Positions 47,243-55,246 of a stretch of DNA of 64,000 nucleotides are shown here, in pieces. Position 1 is the first letter of the stretch, and each line of letters opens with the position of its first letter. The position numbers and the translations under genes are program-made. This stretch comes from Candidatus Aquiluna sp. XM-24bin5. Lineage in GTDB: Bacteria > Actinomycetota > Actinomycetia > Actinomycetales > Microbacteriaceae. The stretch covers positions 1,142,546 to 1,206,545 of the forward strand of contig QCWE01000001.1 in NCBI GenBank assembly GCA_003149555.1. The letters are read 5' to 3'. A model generated the notes under the pieces. It was not told the DNA's origin. It saw only the letters and a list, made by a program, of their open reading frames with translations, and did not search any database.

Positions 47243-47694
47243 TGCAGCTGGAAGTAGCCACCTCCGATCAAATGGAGGAACTTGGAGCCAAGCTTGCCGG
47301 TCTGCTAAGGCTCGGAGATCTGGTTTTGCTAAGCGGTGAGCTGGGGGCTGGAAAAACCACCCTCACCAGGGGGCTCGGAGCTGCTTTGAAGGTTGAAGGG
47401 ACAATTCAATCGCCAACGTTTGTGTTGGCCAGAGAGCACAGAATCCCCTCTGGTGGCAAGTTTGTCCACGTGGATGCTTATCGACTCTCAAGCGCGGTGG
47501 AGTTAGATGACCTCGACATCAACTTTGCGGGCTCGATCGTGGTAGTCGAGTGGGCGAGAGATTACCTCGATGGCTTCGCCGAAGACTACCTAAGCATTGA
47601 GATTGACAGGGGCTCTGAGGATGAGGTTCGGCAGGTTAGGGTAGCTGCATTTGGGGAGCGCTGGAGGGAGACGGATCTTGCTGCTCTCAATTGA
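47242..47694 (+). CDS. tsaE: tRNA threonylcarbamoyladenosine biosynthesis ATPase TsaE
   Basis: TsaE is the ATPase partner of TsaB-TsaD in t6A37 synthesis. It has 150 residues. Walker A is GELGAGKTTLTRGLG; SPTFVLAREH and HVDAYRLSS follow, and VVVEWARDYL carries the conserved Trp-Glu-type motif. It overlaps alr by one base and tsaB by 17. Confidence 0.95.
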   Translation: MQLEVATSDQMEELGAKLAGLLRLGDLVLLSGELGAGKTTLTRGLGAALKVEGTIQSPTFVLAREHRIPSGGKFVHVDAYRLSSAVELDDLDINFAGSIVVVEWARDYLDGFAEDYLSIEIDRGSEDEVRQVRVAAFGERWRETDLAALN

Positions 47695-48262
47695 CACCTC
47701 GGCTGGCACCTCAGCCGCCATCCATGATGGCGCTGAGCTTCGAGCAGTTATCAGGTTTGAAGATCCATTTGGGCATGCCGAGAACATCGGGAGGGCAATC
47801 TCGGGAGCAATGCAAGAGGCCAGGGTTTCCCCGCAAAAACTCACTGGCATTGCTGTTGGGGTTGGACCGGCCCCTTATACCGGCCTCAGGGTTGGGATCG
47901 CGGCAGCTAAGGCGCTGGCGGCACCTTTGGACATCGAGCTGCACGGCGTGATGGTCCTTGATGCAATTGCCTTTTCACGGACCGAGGAAAGGCTCTTGGT
48001 CACGACCGACGCCAAGCGTGGAGAGCTATTTGTTGCGGGCTACGTTTCTGGAAAAAGGGAGTTTGGGCCAGAGGTCATTCAGCCAGAAAAGGTGGCCGAA
48101 ATGACCGACTTCGTAAGGGTCTCAGACCCAGCCGATGCGGAGAAGGTCGGAGCTTTCGCGAGCTGGGCAATAGGCCAGGGTGTGGACCTCAGCAACACCA
48201 GCGCAATCTATCTGCGCTCACCAGATGTGACCCCCTCATCCGGAAAGAGGGTGAGCGGCTAG
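47678..48262 (+). CDS. tsaB: tRNA threonylcarbamoyladenosine biosynthesis protein TsaB
   Basis: TsaB is the inactive-ASKHA dimerisation partner of TsaD. The preferred start is TTG 47678 ([15 protein letters not shown], 194 residues) because GGAGGGAG lies upstream at proper distance. A longer frame to 47651 adds residues not typical of the family. [22 protein letters not shown] is characteristic. The start lies inside tsaE. Its stop overlaps the next start by one base. Confidence 0.93.
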   Translation: MLLSIDTSAGTSAAIHDGAELRAVIRFEDPFGHAENIGRAISGAMQEARVSPQKLTGIAVGVGPAPYTGLRVGIAAAKALAAPLDIELHGVMVLDAIAFSRTEERLLVTTDAKRGELFVAGYVSGKREFGPEVIQPEKVAEMTDFVRVSDPADAEKVGAFASWAIGQGVDLSNTSAIYLRSPDVTPSSGKRVSG

Positions 48263-49743
48263 TGGAGATCAAACAGCTCACATCAGAGCACTTGCCCGCT
48301 GTCATGGACCTGGAGCGAAGGCTTTTTGAAAACGAGGCTTGGCTTGAGCAGACCATGGAGTCTGAGATAGCTTCGCGCCACACCCTTTACATTGGCGCTT
48401 TCGAGCCGCATTTAGTTGGCTATGCCGGCCTAAAGATTTCGGGCCCAAGCTACTCGAGTGACATACAAACGATTGGCGTCGAGCCCGGCCGCCAAGGAAG
48501 AGGCATAGGTCGGCAGCTAATGGAGACGCTACTGCATGAGGCTAGGCGTCAGGGAAGTGAAGAGGTATTCCTGGAGGTCAAGGCTGGTAATAATCCAGCA
48601 ATACACCTTTACGAATCCCTTGGCTTTGAGCAGATTGATGTAAGAAAGCGCTACTACCAGCCCTCTGGTGAGGATGCGATTGTGATGAGGCTCAAGATTT
48701 CCCAGCCCGTTGTTTTGGGCATTGAGTCAACTTGCGATGAGACCGGGGTTGGAATTGTGCGCGGCAACCGGCTTTTGGCCAATGCTTTGCATTCTTCTAT
48801 GGACGAGCACGCTAGGTACGGGGGAGTTGTTCCGGAGGTTGCAGCGAGGGCGCATCTCGAGGCTATTTCCCCAACTTTAGACTCGGCGCTCGCCGAGGCG
48901 GGACTTGGTTACGATCAGATCGATGCCATTGCGGTTGCGAATGGACCAGGGCTGTCCGGCGCTCTAATGGTAGGCATCGGGGCAGCAAAAGGGCTTGCTG
49001 TTTCGTTGAATAAACCCATCTATGCGGTCAACCACCTAGTCGGGCACGTCGGGGCTGATGTATTGGAGCGAGGTGCGGTTGAAGTTCCAACAATCGCTCT
49101 CTTGGTTTCTGGCGGCCATACCTCGCTGCTTCTTGTTCGTGACCTTCTCAACGACACCCAACTTCTTGGCGAGACCATCGACGATGCCGCAGGTGAGGCT
49201 TTTGACAAAGTTGCCAGGGTGCTTGGCCTGCCTTATCCGGGGGGTCCTCAGATCGACAAGATTGCAGCCGATGGTGACCCCAAAGCAATTAGGTTCCCCA
49301 GAGGCCTCACGCTTCCAAAAGACCTAGATAAGCACAAGTACAACTTCTCCTTTTCGGGTCTCAAGACAGCCGTGGCGAGACACGTTGAGAAGCTAGAGGA
49401 CGCAGGCGAGGACTACTCAAAGCCCGACGTTGCCGCAAGTTTTAGAGAGGCGGTCATTGATGTGCTTCTAACCAAGTCACTCTGGGCATGCGAGGAGTTT
49501 GGCGTTAAGAGGCTGCTTCTCGGCGGCGGAGTGGTCGCAAATGCCAGGTTGCGCCAGGAAGCTGAGAGGCGCTGCAATGAGGCGGGCATTGAACTTCGAA
49601 TTCCAAGGTTCTCGCTCTGCACTGACAATGGAGCGATGATTGCTGCGCTTGGGGCGCAGCTGATTATGGATGGCAGGGAACCAAGTGACTTGAATTTTGG
49701 AGCGGAGCCGACCTTGTCAGTAACTCTGGTGCAAACTCCATAG
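48262..49743 (+). CDS. RimI-TsaD fusion: ribosomal protein S18-type alanine N-acetyltransferase + t6A transferase
   Basis: One frame of 493 residues from GTG 48262. Residues 1-146 are a GNAT acetyltransferase of the RimI type, with the acetyl-CoA loop [10 protein letters not shown] at about 77-86 and [13 protein letters not shown]. Residues 149-493 are TsaD, starting [14 protein letters not shown], with the HLVGH metal motif, [20 protein letters not shown] and [11 protein letters not shown]. Almost no linker separates them. No stop or frameshift is visible. RimI and TsaD are usually adjacent separate genes; fusion keeps both active sites. Confidence 0.94.
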   Translation: MEIKQLTSEHLPAVMDLERRLFENEAWLEQTMESEIASRHTLYIGAFEPHLVGYAGLKISGPSYSSDIQTIGVEPGRQGRGIGRQLMETLLHEARRQGSEEVFLEVKAGNNPAIHLYESLGFEQIDVRKRYYQPSGEDAIVMRLKISQPVVLGIESTCDETGVGIVRGNRLLANALHSSMDEHARYGGVVPEVAARAHLEAISPTLDSALAEAGLGYDQIDAIAVANGPGLSGALMVGIGAAKGLAVSLNKPIYAVNHLVGHVGADVLERGAVEVPTIALLVSGGHTSLLLVRDLLNDTQLLGETIDDAAGEAFDKVARVLGLPYPGGPQIDKIAADGDPKAIRFPRGLTLPKDLDKHKYNFSFSGLKTAVARHVEKLEDAGEDYSKPDVAASFREAVIDVLLTKSLWACEEFGVKRLLLGGGVVANARLRQEAERRCNEAGIELRIPRFSLCTDNGAMIAALGAQLIMDGREPSDLNFGAEPTLSVTLVQTP

Positions 49744-49817
49744 CATTTCTCAGTAAATCTCCCACTTGCTCCCAGCTTGCCCTGCTTGCCTAGTGCCACG
49801 CCAAAGAAAGGTAATAA

Positions 49818-50195
49818 ATGGCAGCAAGCAAAAAGAAGGAATCAGATGGAACAGAAGCCTCGAATGAGATCGAGGGAGAAAATAAGGGCTTCGATTTTCG
49901 AAGACTCAACACCCTGGCGGTAGTCTCGCTGGCTTCGGCCTTGACCAGCGTTGGCGCAGTGATGGCAATCATTACTGGCCACATCTCCTTGGCCCAAATC
50001 AAGCGTTCGGATGAAAACGGAAAGCCACTAGCCGTCTCGGGACTCATCATCGGATATTTAACGCTGGCTTTTTGGATTATTTTGTTGGCCTCGGGTGTTC
50101 TGCTAAGAGCACGCGTCTTCTCAGACTTCTCTGGACTCCAGCCAGATTGGATTGAGATGCATGAATTCCGAAGAGGATTCGGACACGATCGCTAG
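49818..50195 (+). CDS. DUF4190-type small membrane protein
   Basis: The protein has 125 residues. A charged N-terminus (about 30 residues) precedes two hydrophobic helices (about 33-55 and 73-97). NTLAVVSLASALTS and GHISLAQIKRSDENGKPLAVSGLIIGY form the DUF4190 signature, with its GHxALxQIKR turn. A C-terminal ~28-residue tail follows. The function is unknown. ATG 49818 has AAAGGTAA upstream. It converges on the methyltransferase gene. Confidence 0.85.
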   Translation: MAASKKKESDGTEASNEIEGENKGFDFRRLNTLAVVSLASALTSVGAVMAIITGHISLAQIKRSDENGKPLAVSGLIIGYLTLAFWIILLASGVLLRARVFSDFSGLQPDWIEMHEFRRGFGHDR

Positions 50196-50204
50196 GAGAG
50201 CCAT

Positions 50205-51374
50205 CTAGCTTTCGTGGCAGACAAGTGCCTTACGGGCGCCGCCCACTTTGGTTGCTATCAGGGTGGCGGCGCCCGAACCTCTAAGCTTCAACTTTTTTCT
50301 AAACACCTCAGGATCGATGTCCACGCCTCGTTTCTTGATCTCCACCCTGCCGATATCGAGCTTGGCCAGATAGGCCTTGATTGCTTTCTCGTGAAGCGGC
50401 AATTCCTCAACCACCTTGAAGCCCCTGAGCCAGGGGCTCGAACACTCTGCGCCCGTGAGATAAGCGATGCCCTGCGATACCGATCCCAAGCCGTGTTCCC
50501 TAGCAAATGCCCCAATCAGGTGGGATCGAATCAGAGCGGGGTCCGGCTCATAGATATATTCGCCAAGTGGGGCTACATCCGCCTCAAAGACATCGCCCGT
50601 GAACTCCATTGCTGCGTCCTCGTCGACCATCACGGCGAAGCGTTTTCCTGCCCGCGAAGAGTCCGTGCTCCACTGCGAGAACTCCACAAGATCACCCTTA
50701 TTTGAGACCCAAGCTGACTCAAATCTTGGGTCGATGAGCTCGTGTGGCATTGCGGGGGAGAGCTTCACCCCTCCAGGGTGCTTTGCAAGCAGTTCGAATA
50801 CGAAGTCGATTGGAGGCTCAAAGTCATCGGGAGTCAGCAGCTTGCGTGAGCGGGAAGAAGCTTTCAGGTCTCGCCGAGCAGGATCAAGAAATACGGCCTT
50901 TGTTTGTACCGAGTGGTCTCTCGCATCACCCGCCCTAGCTTTCGCGTTTTCAAACCTGGATAGGTTGCTGGCCGCGAATTCGGCCGTGACCTCATCAATG
51001 TCTATTGCCACCACCTCAAGGTCTGCCTCGGCGAATGCAAAGGCATCGATACCAAGTCCGCAGCTAAGGTCAGACACCGAACCGCAGTCGCGAAGCCGCA
51101 TCGCGTGGTAGCGCGCGATGGCCAACCTAGATGCCTGTTCCAAACCCGCGCGGGTAAACAGAAGGGAATCGGCAAGGGTGCCGAGCTTATGCCTCGCTTT
51201 TTGTCTCAGCTCGACCTGGCTGGCTACCTCTACGCAAGTTGCTGGGTCATAGCCGTGTTTTCTTAGGGCCAGGTTCAGCCGGTCTGGGTCTACCTCGGGC
51301 GAGTAGTTCGAGTCAAGTAGCTCCACTACCTCTGGCGAGGGAAAAGATACCTTGGAGCTCACCCAATAAAACAT
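50205..51374 (-). CDS. Class I SAM-dependent methyltransferase with THUMP-like C-terminal domain
   Basis: The protein has 389 residues from ATG 51374. SAM motif I is VSDLSCGLGIDAFAFA, motif II VVAIDIDE and the catalytic-loop motif FLDPARR. The C-terminal ~75 residues (WLRGFKVVEELPLHEKAIKAYL ... LKLRGSGAATLIATKVGG) match the THUMP-like domain pattern. The family is thought to act on RNA, but its substrate is unknown. A GTG at 51362 (MSSKVSFPSPEV) is an alternative start, with TATGTT seven bases upstream (leaderless type). Confidence 0.88.
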   Translation of the reverse strand: MFYWVSSKVSFPSPEVVELLDSNYSPEVDPDRLNLALRKHGYDPATCVEVASQVELRQKARHKLGTLADSLLFTRAGLEQASRLAIARYHAMRLRDCGSVSDLSCGLGIDAFAFAEADLEVVAIDIDEVTAEFAASNLSRFENAKARAGDARDHSVQTKAVFLDPARRDLKASSRSRKLLTPDDFEPPIDFVFELLAKHPGGVKLSPAMPHELIDPRFESAWVSNKGDLVEFSQWSTDSSRAGKRFAVMVDEDAAMEFTGDVFEADVAPLGEYIYEPDPALIRSHLIGAFAREHGLGSVSQGIAYLTGAECSSPWLRGFKVVEELPLHEKAIKAYLAKLDIGRVEIKKRGVDIDPEVFRKKLKLRGSGAATLIATKVGGARKALVCHES

Positions 51375-51387
51375 ACTCGCTACACAC

Positions 51388-51414
51388 CTAGCACTCGTCT
51401 TGACTGAGTGCTAA
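51388..51414 (+). promoter_or_regulatory. CIRCE element 1 (HrcA operator)
   Basis: CTAGCACTC-N9-GAGTGCTAA differs from the consensus TTAGCACTC-N9-GAGTGCTAA at one position. It overlaps the -35 box of the groES promoter, so HrcA would block RNA polymerase. Confidence 0.93.
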
Positions 51415-51428
51415 GAAGGCTCTAAAGT
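51400..51428 (+). promoter_or_regulatory. groES promoter
   Basis: TTGACT (51400-51405) and TAAAGT (51423-51428) have a 17-base spacer. The -35 box is inside CIRCE 1 and the predicted start (~51435) lies in CIRCE 2. Confidence 0.75.
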
Positions 51429-51432
51429 TTTA

Positions 51433-51459
51433 TTAGCACTCGGATACCGAGTCTGCTAA
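51433..51459 (+). promoter_or_regulatory. CIRCE element 2 (partly degenerate)
   Basis: The left arm TTAGCACTC is perfect. After nine bases the right arm reads GTCTGCTAA, matching GAGTGCTAA at 7 of 9 positions. The two elements are 45 bases apart start to start. Confidence 0.8.
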
Positions 51460-51489
51460 TCCAAAATCTTTACTAAAGAAGAGGTCAAA

Positions 51490-51786
51490 GTGTCGGTTTC
51501 TATCAAGCCACTCGAAGATCGTATTGTTGTTCGTCCCCTAGAGGCTGAGCAGGTAACTGCATCGGGTCTGGTCATTCCAGACACCGCAAAGGAGAAGCCT
51601 CAGGAGGCCGAGGTTGTAGCAGTTGGCCCAGGCCGCTTCAGCGACGAGGGCGACCGCATCCCGGTAGACGTAAAGGTCGGCGACATGGTCGTCTTCTCCA
51701 AGTATGGCGGGACTGAGCTCAAGTACGACGGCCAGGAGTTTCTAGTGCTCTCTGCGCGCGACGTTCTGGCAATCATCGAGCGCTAA
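51490..51786 (+). CDS. groS: Co-chaperonin GroES
   Basis: GroES is the lid of the GroEL folding chamber. It has 98 residues. [27 protein letters not shown] with the mobile loop, and [30 protein letters not shown], are typical. GTG 51490 follows AGAAGAGG. No groEL gene follows; a terminator and an unrelated transporter do, so groEL must be elsewhere. Confidence 0.98.
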   Translation: MSVSIKPLEDRIVVRPLEAEQVTASGLVIPDTAKEKPQEAEVVAVGPGRFSDEGDRIPVDVKVGDMVVFSKYGGTELKYDGQEFLVLSARDVLAIIER

Positions 51787-51796
51787 ATCGCTTAGC

Positions 51797-51836
51797 AAAG
51801 ACGGCCTCTCGGTAGCGAGGGGCCGTCTTTTATTTT
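51797..51836 (+). terminator. Rho-independent terminator after groES
   Basis: AAAGACGGCC-TCTC pairs with GAG-GGGCCGTCTTT around GGTAGC, followed by TATTTT. It confirms groES as a single-gene transcript. Confidence 0.88.
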
Positions 51837-51841
51837 GCCCC

Positions 51842-51847
51842 TAGGAT
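51842..51847 (+). promoter_or_regulatory. Candidate leaderless -10 hexamer (TAGGAT) for the RarD gene
   Basis: TAGGAT ends six bases before GTG 51854. No ribosome binding site is present and the groES terminator lies just upstream. Confidence 0.4.
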
Positions 51848-51853
51848 TGCCCC

Positions 51854-52765
51854 GTGAAGAAGCGTTCCGAGGGTGCTAAGGGACTCAGTTTTGGGGTCTC
51901 GGCATACCTAATCTGGGGATCGTTTCCACTGATCATCACCGCTGCCGCCTTCGCTAATCCATTCGAGGTGGTGGTCTGGCGGGTTGTGTTCGGGTTTCTA
52001 TTCGCGGCGCTGTTAGTGAGCCTCACCAGGACATGGAAGCCCACAGTCGAGCTTGCAAGAAACCCCAGGCGGCTAGGTTGGGTGGCAGTTGCATCGCTTT
52101 TTATTTTCGTCAACTGGTCGGTCTATGTTGTTGCCGTTGCAACGAGCAATGTCCTTGAGACCTCGCTTGGCTATTTCATCAACCCGCTCATCACTGTGCT
52201 GTTCGCGGTGGTCTTCCTAAAGGAAAAACTCCGCACCGGCCAATGGGTCGCGCTCTCAATTGGGCTAGCTGCCGTGGTGATTCTGACTTTCGATTACGGG
52301 CGTCCTCCTTGGATTGCGCTCGCGCTCGCGCTCAGCTTCGGCACTTACTCACTGGCAAAGAACAGGGTTGGCGGGAAGATCAAGGCACTCCAAAGCTTCA
52401 CAATCGAGTCCGGACTAGTCTTACCCTTTGCCCTTGTTCAGCTGTGGATTGTCTCGATGTTCTCCCCGATCATGCTTTTTTCTGGGGTCTATGAGGCGTC
52501 CGTACTGATCGCCTTCGGAATCCTCACGGCCATCCCACTAATTCTTTTCGGTGCCGCTGCCTCGAGAATCAAGCTCTCGACAATCGGATTCATTCAGTAC
52601 CTAACACCGATCCTCCAGTTCAGTGTCGGCTACTTCATCCTTGGTGAGCCAATGCCAACGGTTCGATGGATTGGATTTGGGTTGGTTTGGCTTTCGCTAA
52701 TCGTCCTCACAACGGACGCACTTCGTCGCAGGAAGCCGGATCTGCCCATCGCAGCCCAGGCCTAG
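51854..52765 (+). CDS. rarD: RarD/EamA-family drug-metabolite transporter
   Basis: The protein has 303 residues with about ten membrane helices. GLSFGVSAYLIWGSFPLI at the N-terminus, NWSVYVVAVATSNVLETSLGYFINPL and STIGFIQYLTPILQFSVGYFILGE are the RarD pattern. It is expected in the cytoplasmic membrane; the substrate is unknown in this family. GTG 51854 lacks a ribosome binding site. It stands alone after the groES terminator. Confidence 0.9.
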   Translation: MKKRSEGAKGLSFGVSAYLIWGSFPLIITAAAFANPFEVVVWRVVFGFLFAALLVSLTRTWKPTVELARNPRRLGWVAVASLFIFVNWSVYVVAVATSNVLETSLGYFINPLITVLFAVVFLKEKLRTGQWVALSIGLAAVVILTFDYGRPPWIALALALSFGTYSLAKNRVGGKIKALQSFTIESGLVLPFALVQLWIVSMFSPIMLFSGVYEASVLIAFGILTAIPLILFGAAASRIKLSTIGFIQYLTPILQFSVGYFILGEPMPTVRWIGFGLVWLSLIVLTTDALRRRKPDLPIAAQA

Positions 52766-52818
52766 GGATGAAATGTAATTGTTATTCAAAAAGTAACATT
52801 GTAAAAAACAACTAATTC

Positions 52819-52859
52819 CGAAGCATTTACAGAGATTTTCATAAGAATTCGAAGCATTT
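52819..52859 (+). repeat. Direct repeat upstream of the binding-protein gene
   Basis: CGAAGCATTT occurs at 52819-52828 and 52850-52859, each preceded by AATTC or AATTCC-like sequence and followed by ACAGA within a few bases. The centre-to-centre distance is 31 bases, about three helical turns, as for a regulator binding on one face of the DNA. Confidence 0.55.
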
Positions 52860-52947
52860 TTGCACAGATTTGAGTAGTTCTTGAACGTTGTTGACCGTTA
52901 ACGCTTGCAAGAGGCCAAGTCGCTTAGGGATTACCGGACCCTTTCAC

Positions 52948-52953
52948 TATGAT
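52948..52953 (+). promoter_or_regulatory. Candidate -10 box for the binding-protein gene
   Basis: TATGAT is a good -10 hexamer. The -35 region 17-18 bases upstream (TAGGGA/TTAGGG) is weak, which fits a promoter needing an activator. The start would be near 52960, just before the 52963 hairpin. Confidence 0.45.
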
Positions 52954-52962
52954 TTACCTAGC

Positions 52963-52986
52963 AATGCGGGCACTCAAGCCCGCATT
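52963..52986 (+). repeat. Perfect 9-bp inverted repeat at the 5' end of the mRNA
   Basis: AATGCGGGC and GCCCGCATT flank ACTCAA. It lacks a T-run, so it is a 5' stabilising hairpin or an operator. A second 12-base palindrome, TTGCAATTGCAA, lies at 52998-53009 next to the ribosome binding site. Confidence 0.6.
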
Positions 52987-53018
52987 CGCATTACAAATTG
53001 CAATTGCAAGGAGCAAGA

Positions 53019-54290
53019 ATGACCGTAAAGAACAACAGGTCGCGCTTCGTCAAGACTCTGTCCGCAGCTAGCGCACTCGCGCTGGGTGCTGTGGTTTTGA
53101 CTGGCTGCGCCCCTGCCACCACTGCTGGCGGTTGTGAGCTCGGTGCAGAGCAGGACGGTGACCTAACGCTAAAGCTAGGTTCCGCACTACCTCTGACCGG
53201 TAACCTCGCATTCCTCGGCCCACCTGAGGAAGCAGGCGCTTACCTAGCCGTTGACGAGATCAACGCAGCTGGCAAGGGAATCACCATTGACTACACCCCA
53301 GGTGACTCAGGTGATACCGACAACAAGGCCTACGACACCGAAATCCCACGTCTGCTTAACGCTGGCGTTGAGGCTGTAGTAGGTGCCGCATCATCGGGTG
53401 TGTCACTGCAGTTCATTGACCGCCTGACCGCTGAGTGTGTAATTCACTTCTCACCAGCAAACACCTCCGCAGCATTCACCACCTACGAGGACAAGGGACT
53501 GTACTTCCGTACCGCTCCATCTGACGTTCTTCAGGGTGAGGTGCTTGGAAACCTGATCGCCGAGGACGGACACCAGAGGATCTCCATGATCGTTCTGAAC
53601 GACTCCTACGGTACCGGTCTAGCTGGCTTCGTAACTGAGGCCTTCGAGGCTGCAGGTGGAGAGGTTATCGCTGCACCTACCTACAACACCGGTGACACCA
53701 ACTTCACCAGCCAGATCTCCGAGGCTCTCGCAGGCGACCCAGACGCAATCGTGCTGGTCACCTTCGACGAGGCAAAGACGATCGTTCCAGAGCTAACCAG
53801 CCAGTTCCCTGGCGAGAACCTCTACTTCGTAGACGGTAACCTCACCAACTACTCGGATGACTTTGCTCCAGGAACCCTAGAGGGCGCAAAGGGTACTTAC
53901 CCAGGTGTTAACGAGAGCAAGATTGCTGACTTCGTCACCAGGATGAACGACGCATGGGTTGCTCGCGGAAACGCAGACCTCGAGCTGAACGCATACGGTC
54001 CTGAGACCTACGACGCAGTTGTGCTTCTAGCACTTGCTGCTCTAGAGGCTCGCAGCACCGAGGGTGCCAACATGGCTGAGAAGCTCCAGGAAGTTTCTGG
54101 TGGTTCCGGCAACGGCACCAAGTGCACCAGCTTCGCCGAGTGTGCTGACATCATCAACGGCGGCGGAACCGCAGACTATGACGGTCCTTCCGGTGCCATT
54201 ACCTTCAACGAGGTCGGAGACCCAACTGACGGTAACATCCTGATTCAGCAGTTCGACGGAAACAACGTTCCTTCCACCATCCGTGGATAG
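53019..54290 (+). CDS. Branched-chain amino acid type ABC transporter substrate-binding lipoprotein
   Basis: Start ATG 53019 (MTVKNNRS) with AAGGAG upstream is preferred over 52998. It has 423 residues. Signal peptide with lipobox LTGC, lipidated Cys30. The rest is a type I periplasmic-binding fold of the LIV family (LKLGSALPLTGNLAFLGPPEEAGAYLAVDEINA). Cys pairs near the C-terminus (CTSFAECADI) are visible. The membrane and ATPase genes lie on the opposite strand just downstream. A leucine/branched-chain or similar substrate is inferred from the partner genes. Confidence 0.92.
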   Translation: MTVKNNRSRFVKTLSAASALALGAVVLTGCAPATTAGGCELGAEQDGDLTLKLGSALPLTGNLAFLGPPEEAGAYLAVDEINAAGKGITIDYTPGDSGDTDNKAYDTEIPRLLNAGVEAVVGAASSGVSLQFIDRLTAECVIHFSPANTSAAFTTYEDKGLYFRTAPSDVLQGEVLGNLIAEDGHQRISMIVLNDSYGTGLAGFVTEAFEAAGGEVIAAPTYNTGDTNFTSQISEALAGDPDAIVLVTFDEAKTIVPELTSQFPGENLYFVDGNLTNYSDDFAPGTLEGAKGTYPGVNESKIADFVTRMNDAWVARGNADLELNAYGPETYDAVVLLALAALEARSTEGANMAEKLQEVSGGSGNGTKCTSFAECADIINGGGTADYDGPSGAITFNEVGDPTDGNILIQQFDGNNVPSTIRG

Positions 54291-54312
54291 TAACTAGTTC
54301 TAAAGAACAAAG

Positions 54313-54347
54313 AATCCCCCCGGCGAAAGCCGGGGGGATTTCTTTTT
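54313..54347 (+). terminator. Rho-independent terminator after the binding-protein gene
   Basis: AATCCCCCCGGC pairs perfectly with GCCGGGGGGATT around GAAA and is followed by TCTTTTT. Confidence 0.93.
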
Positions 54348-54372
54348 GCACCAACTAACGGGGTTGGTAACT

Positions 54373-54534
54373 CTATTTCCGCTTGCGGTTGGTTGTATCG
54401 AACGCGGCTCCGAGAGCCACGCCTAGGGCTATCCAGAGAGCAAGGTTGTCGGTGGCTACGCCTACGGCAACACCAATGCCTATCCCCACTCCAATACCGG
54501 AGCCGGTGGGCAGCTTTGGTTTTTTAGGTGCCAA
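54373..54534 (-). CDS. Small Gly-rich membrane protein (53 residues)
   Basis: On the minus strand a frame starts at TTG 54534, overlapping the last 11 bases of livF, with AGGAA just upstream. It reads MAPKKPKLPTGSGIGVG..., then two hydrophobic, glycine-zipper-like stretches (about 11-28 and 31-45) and a basic end (DTTNRKRK). The coding frame continues to the stop at 54373 without interruption. The location in the liv operon suggests an accessory membrane peptide, but no function is known to me. An ATG start is absent, which lowers confidence. Confidence 0.65.
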   Translation of the reverse strand: MAPKKPKLPTGSGIGVGIGIGVAVGVATDNLALWIALGVALGAAFDTTNRKRK

Positions 54535-55246
54535 GCGTTCCTAGGTAGAGGCCAATGACCTGAGGGTCGTTCAAAAGTTCGCGGCCTGTGCCAACCACTG
54601 CATCCTTACCCTGATCAAGCACGTATCCACGGTCAGAGATTTGAAGGCAGCGACGGGCATTCTGCTCAACCATGATGCATGTCACGCCAGCCTTGTTGAT
54701 GTCGGAAACTCTGAGGAATGCCTCGTCCTGGCGGACTGGGCTCAGACCCGCAGATGGCTCATCTAGGAGCAATACTGTTGGATCCATCATGAGGGCTCGG
54801 CTCATGGCAACCATCTGCCTCTCACCTCCTGAGAGTGAGCCTGCGCGCTGCTTGAGGCGCTTGCCCAGCTCCTCGAAGATGGAGATTACAAAGTCCAGTC
54901 GTTCCGAGTATTTCTCGGGTTCCTGGAAGGCGCCCATCTGGAGGTTTTCCTCAATGGTTAGGGACGGGAAGACGTTGTTGTTCTGGGGAATGAAGCCAAC
55001 ACCCTTGGTCACGAGCTGGTTGGCCTTGAGGCCAACGATGGACTCGCCGTTTAGGGTTATGGAGCCCTCGCGCACCTTTACTAGGCCGAAGATGGCCTTG
55101 AGCAACGTTGACTTACCAGCTCCGTTTGGGCCGATAATTCCAATTAGCTCGCCCTTATCGGCGTGAAAGTTGGTTCCATTGAGAATGTTTACACCGGGAA
55201 GGTAGCCGGCGACGAGGTCTTTGACCTCAATTACTGTCTCGCTCAC
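54524..55246 (-). CDS. livF: Branched-chain amino acid type ABC transporter ATPase (LivF)
   Basis: The protein has 240 residues. Walker A GPNGAGKSTLLKAIFG, signature LSGGERQMVAMSRALM, Walker B VLLLDEPSAGLSP and the switch His-equivalent region MVEQNARRCL, where Asn/Ala replaces His as usual in LivF. It energises LivHM. ATG 55246 overlaps the livG stop by four bases. Confidence 0.95.
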   Translation of the reverse strand: MSETVIEVKDLVAGYLPGVNILNGTNFHADKGELIGIIGPNGAGKSTLLKAIFGLVKVREGSITLNGESIVGLKANQLVTKGVGFIPQNNNVFPSLTIEENLQMGAFQEPEKYSERLDFVISIFEELGKRLKQRAGSLSGGERQMVAMSRALMMDPTVLLLDEPSAGLSPVRQDEAFLRVSDINKAGVTCIMVEQNARRCLQISDRGYVLDQGKDAVVGTGRELLNDPQVIGLYLGTLGT

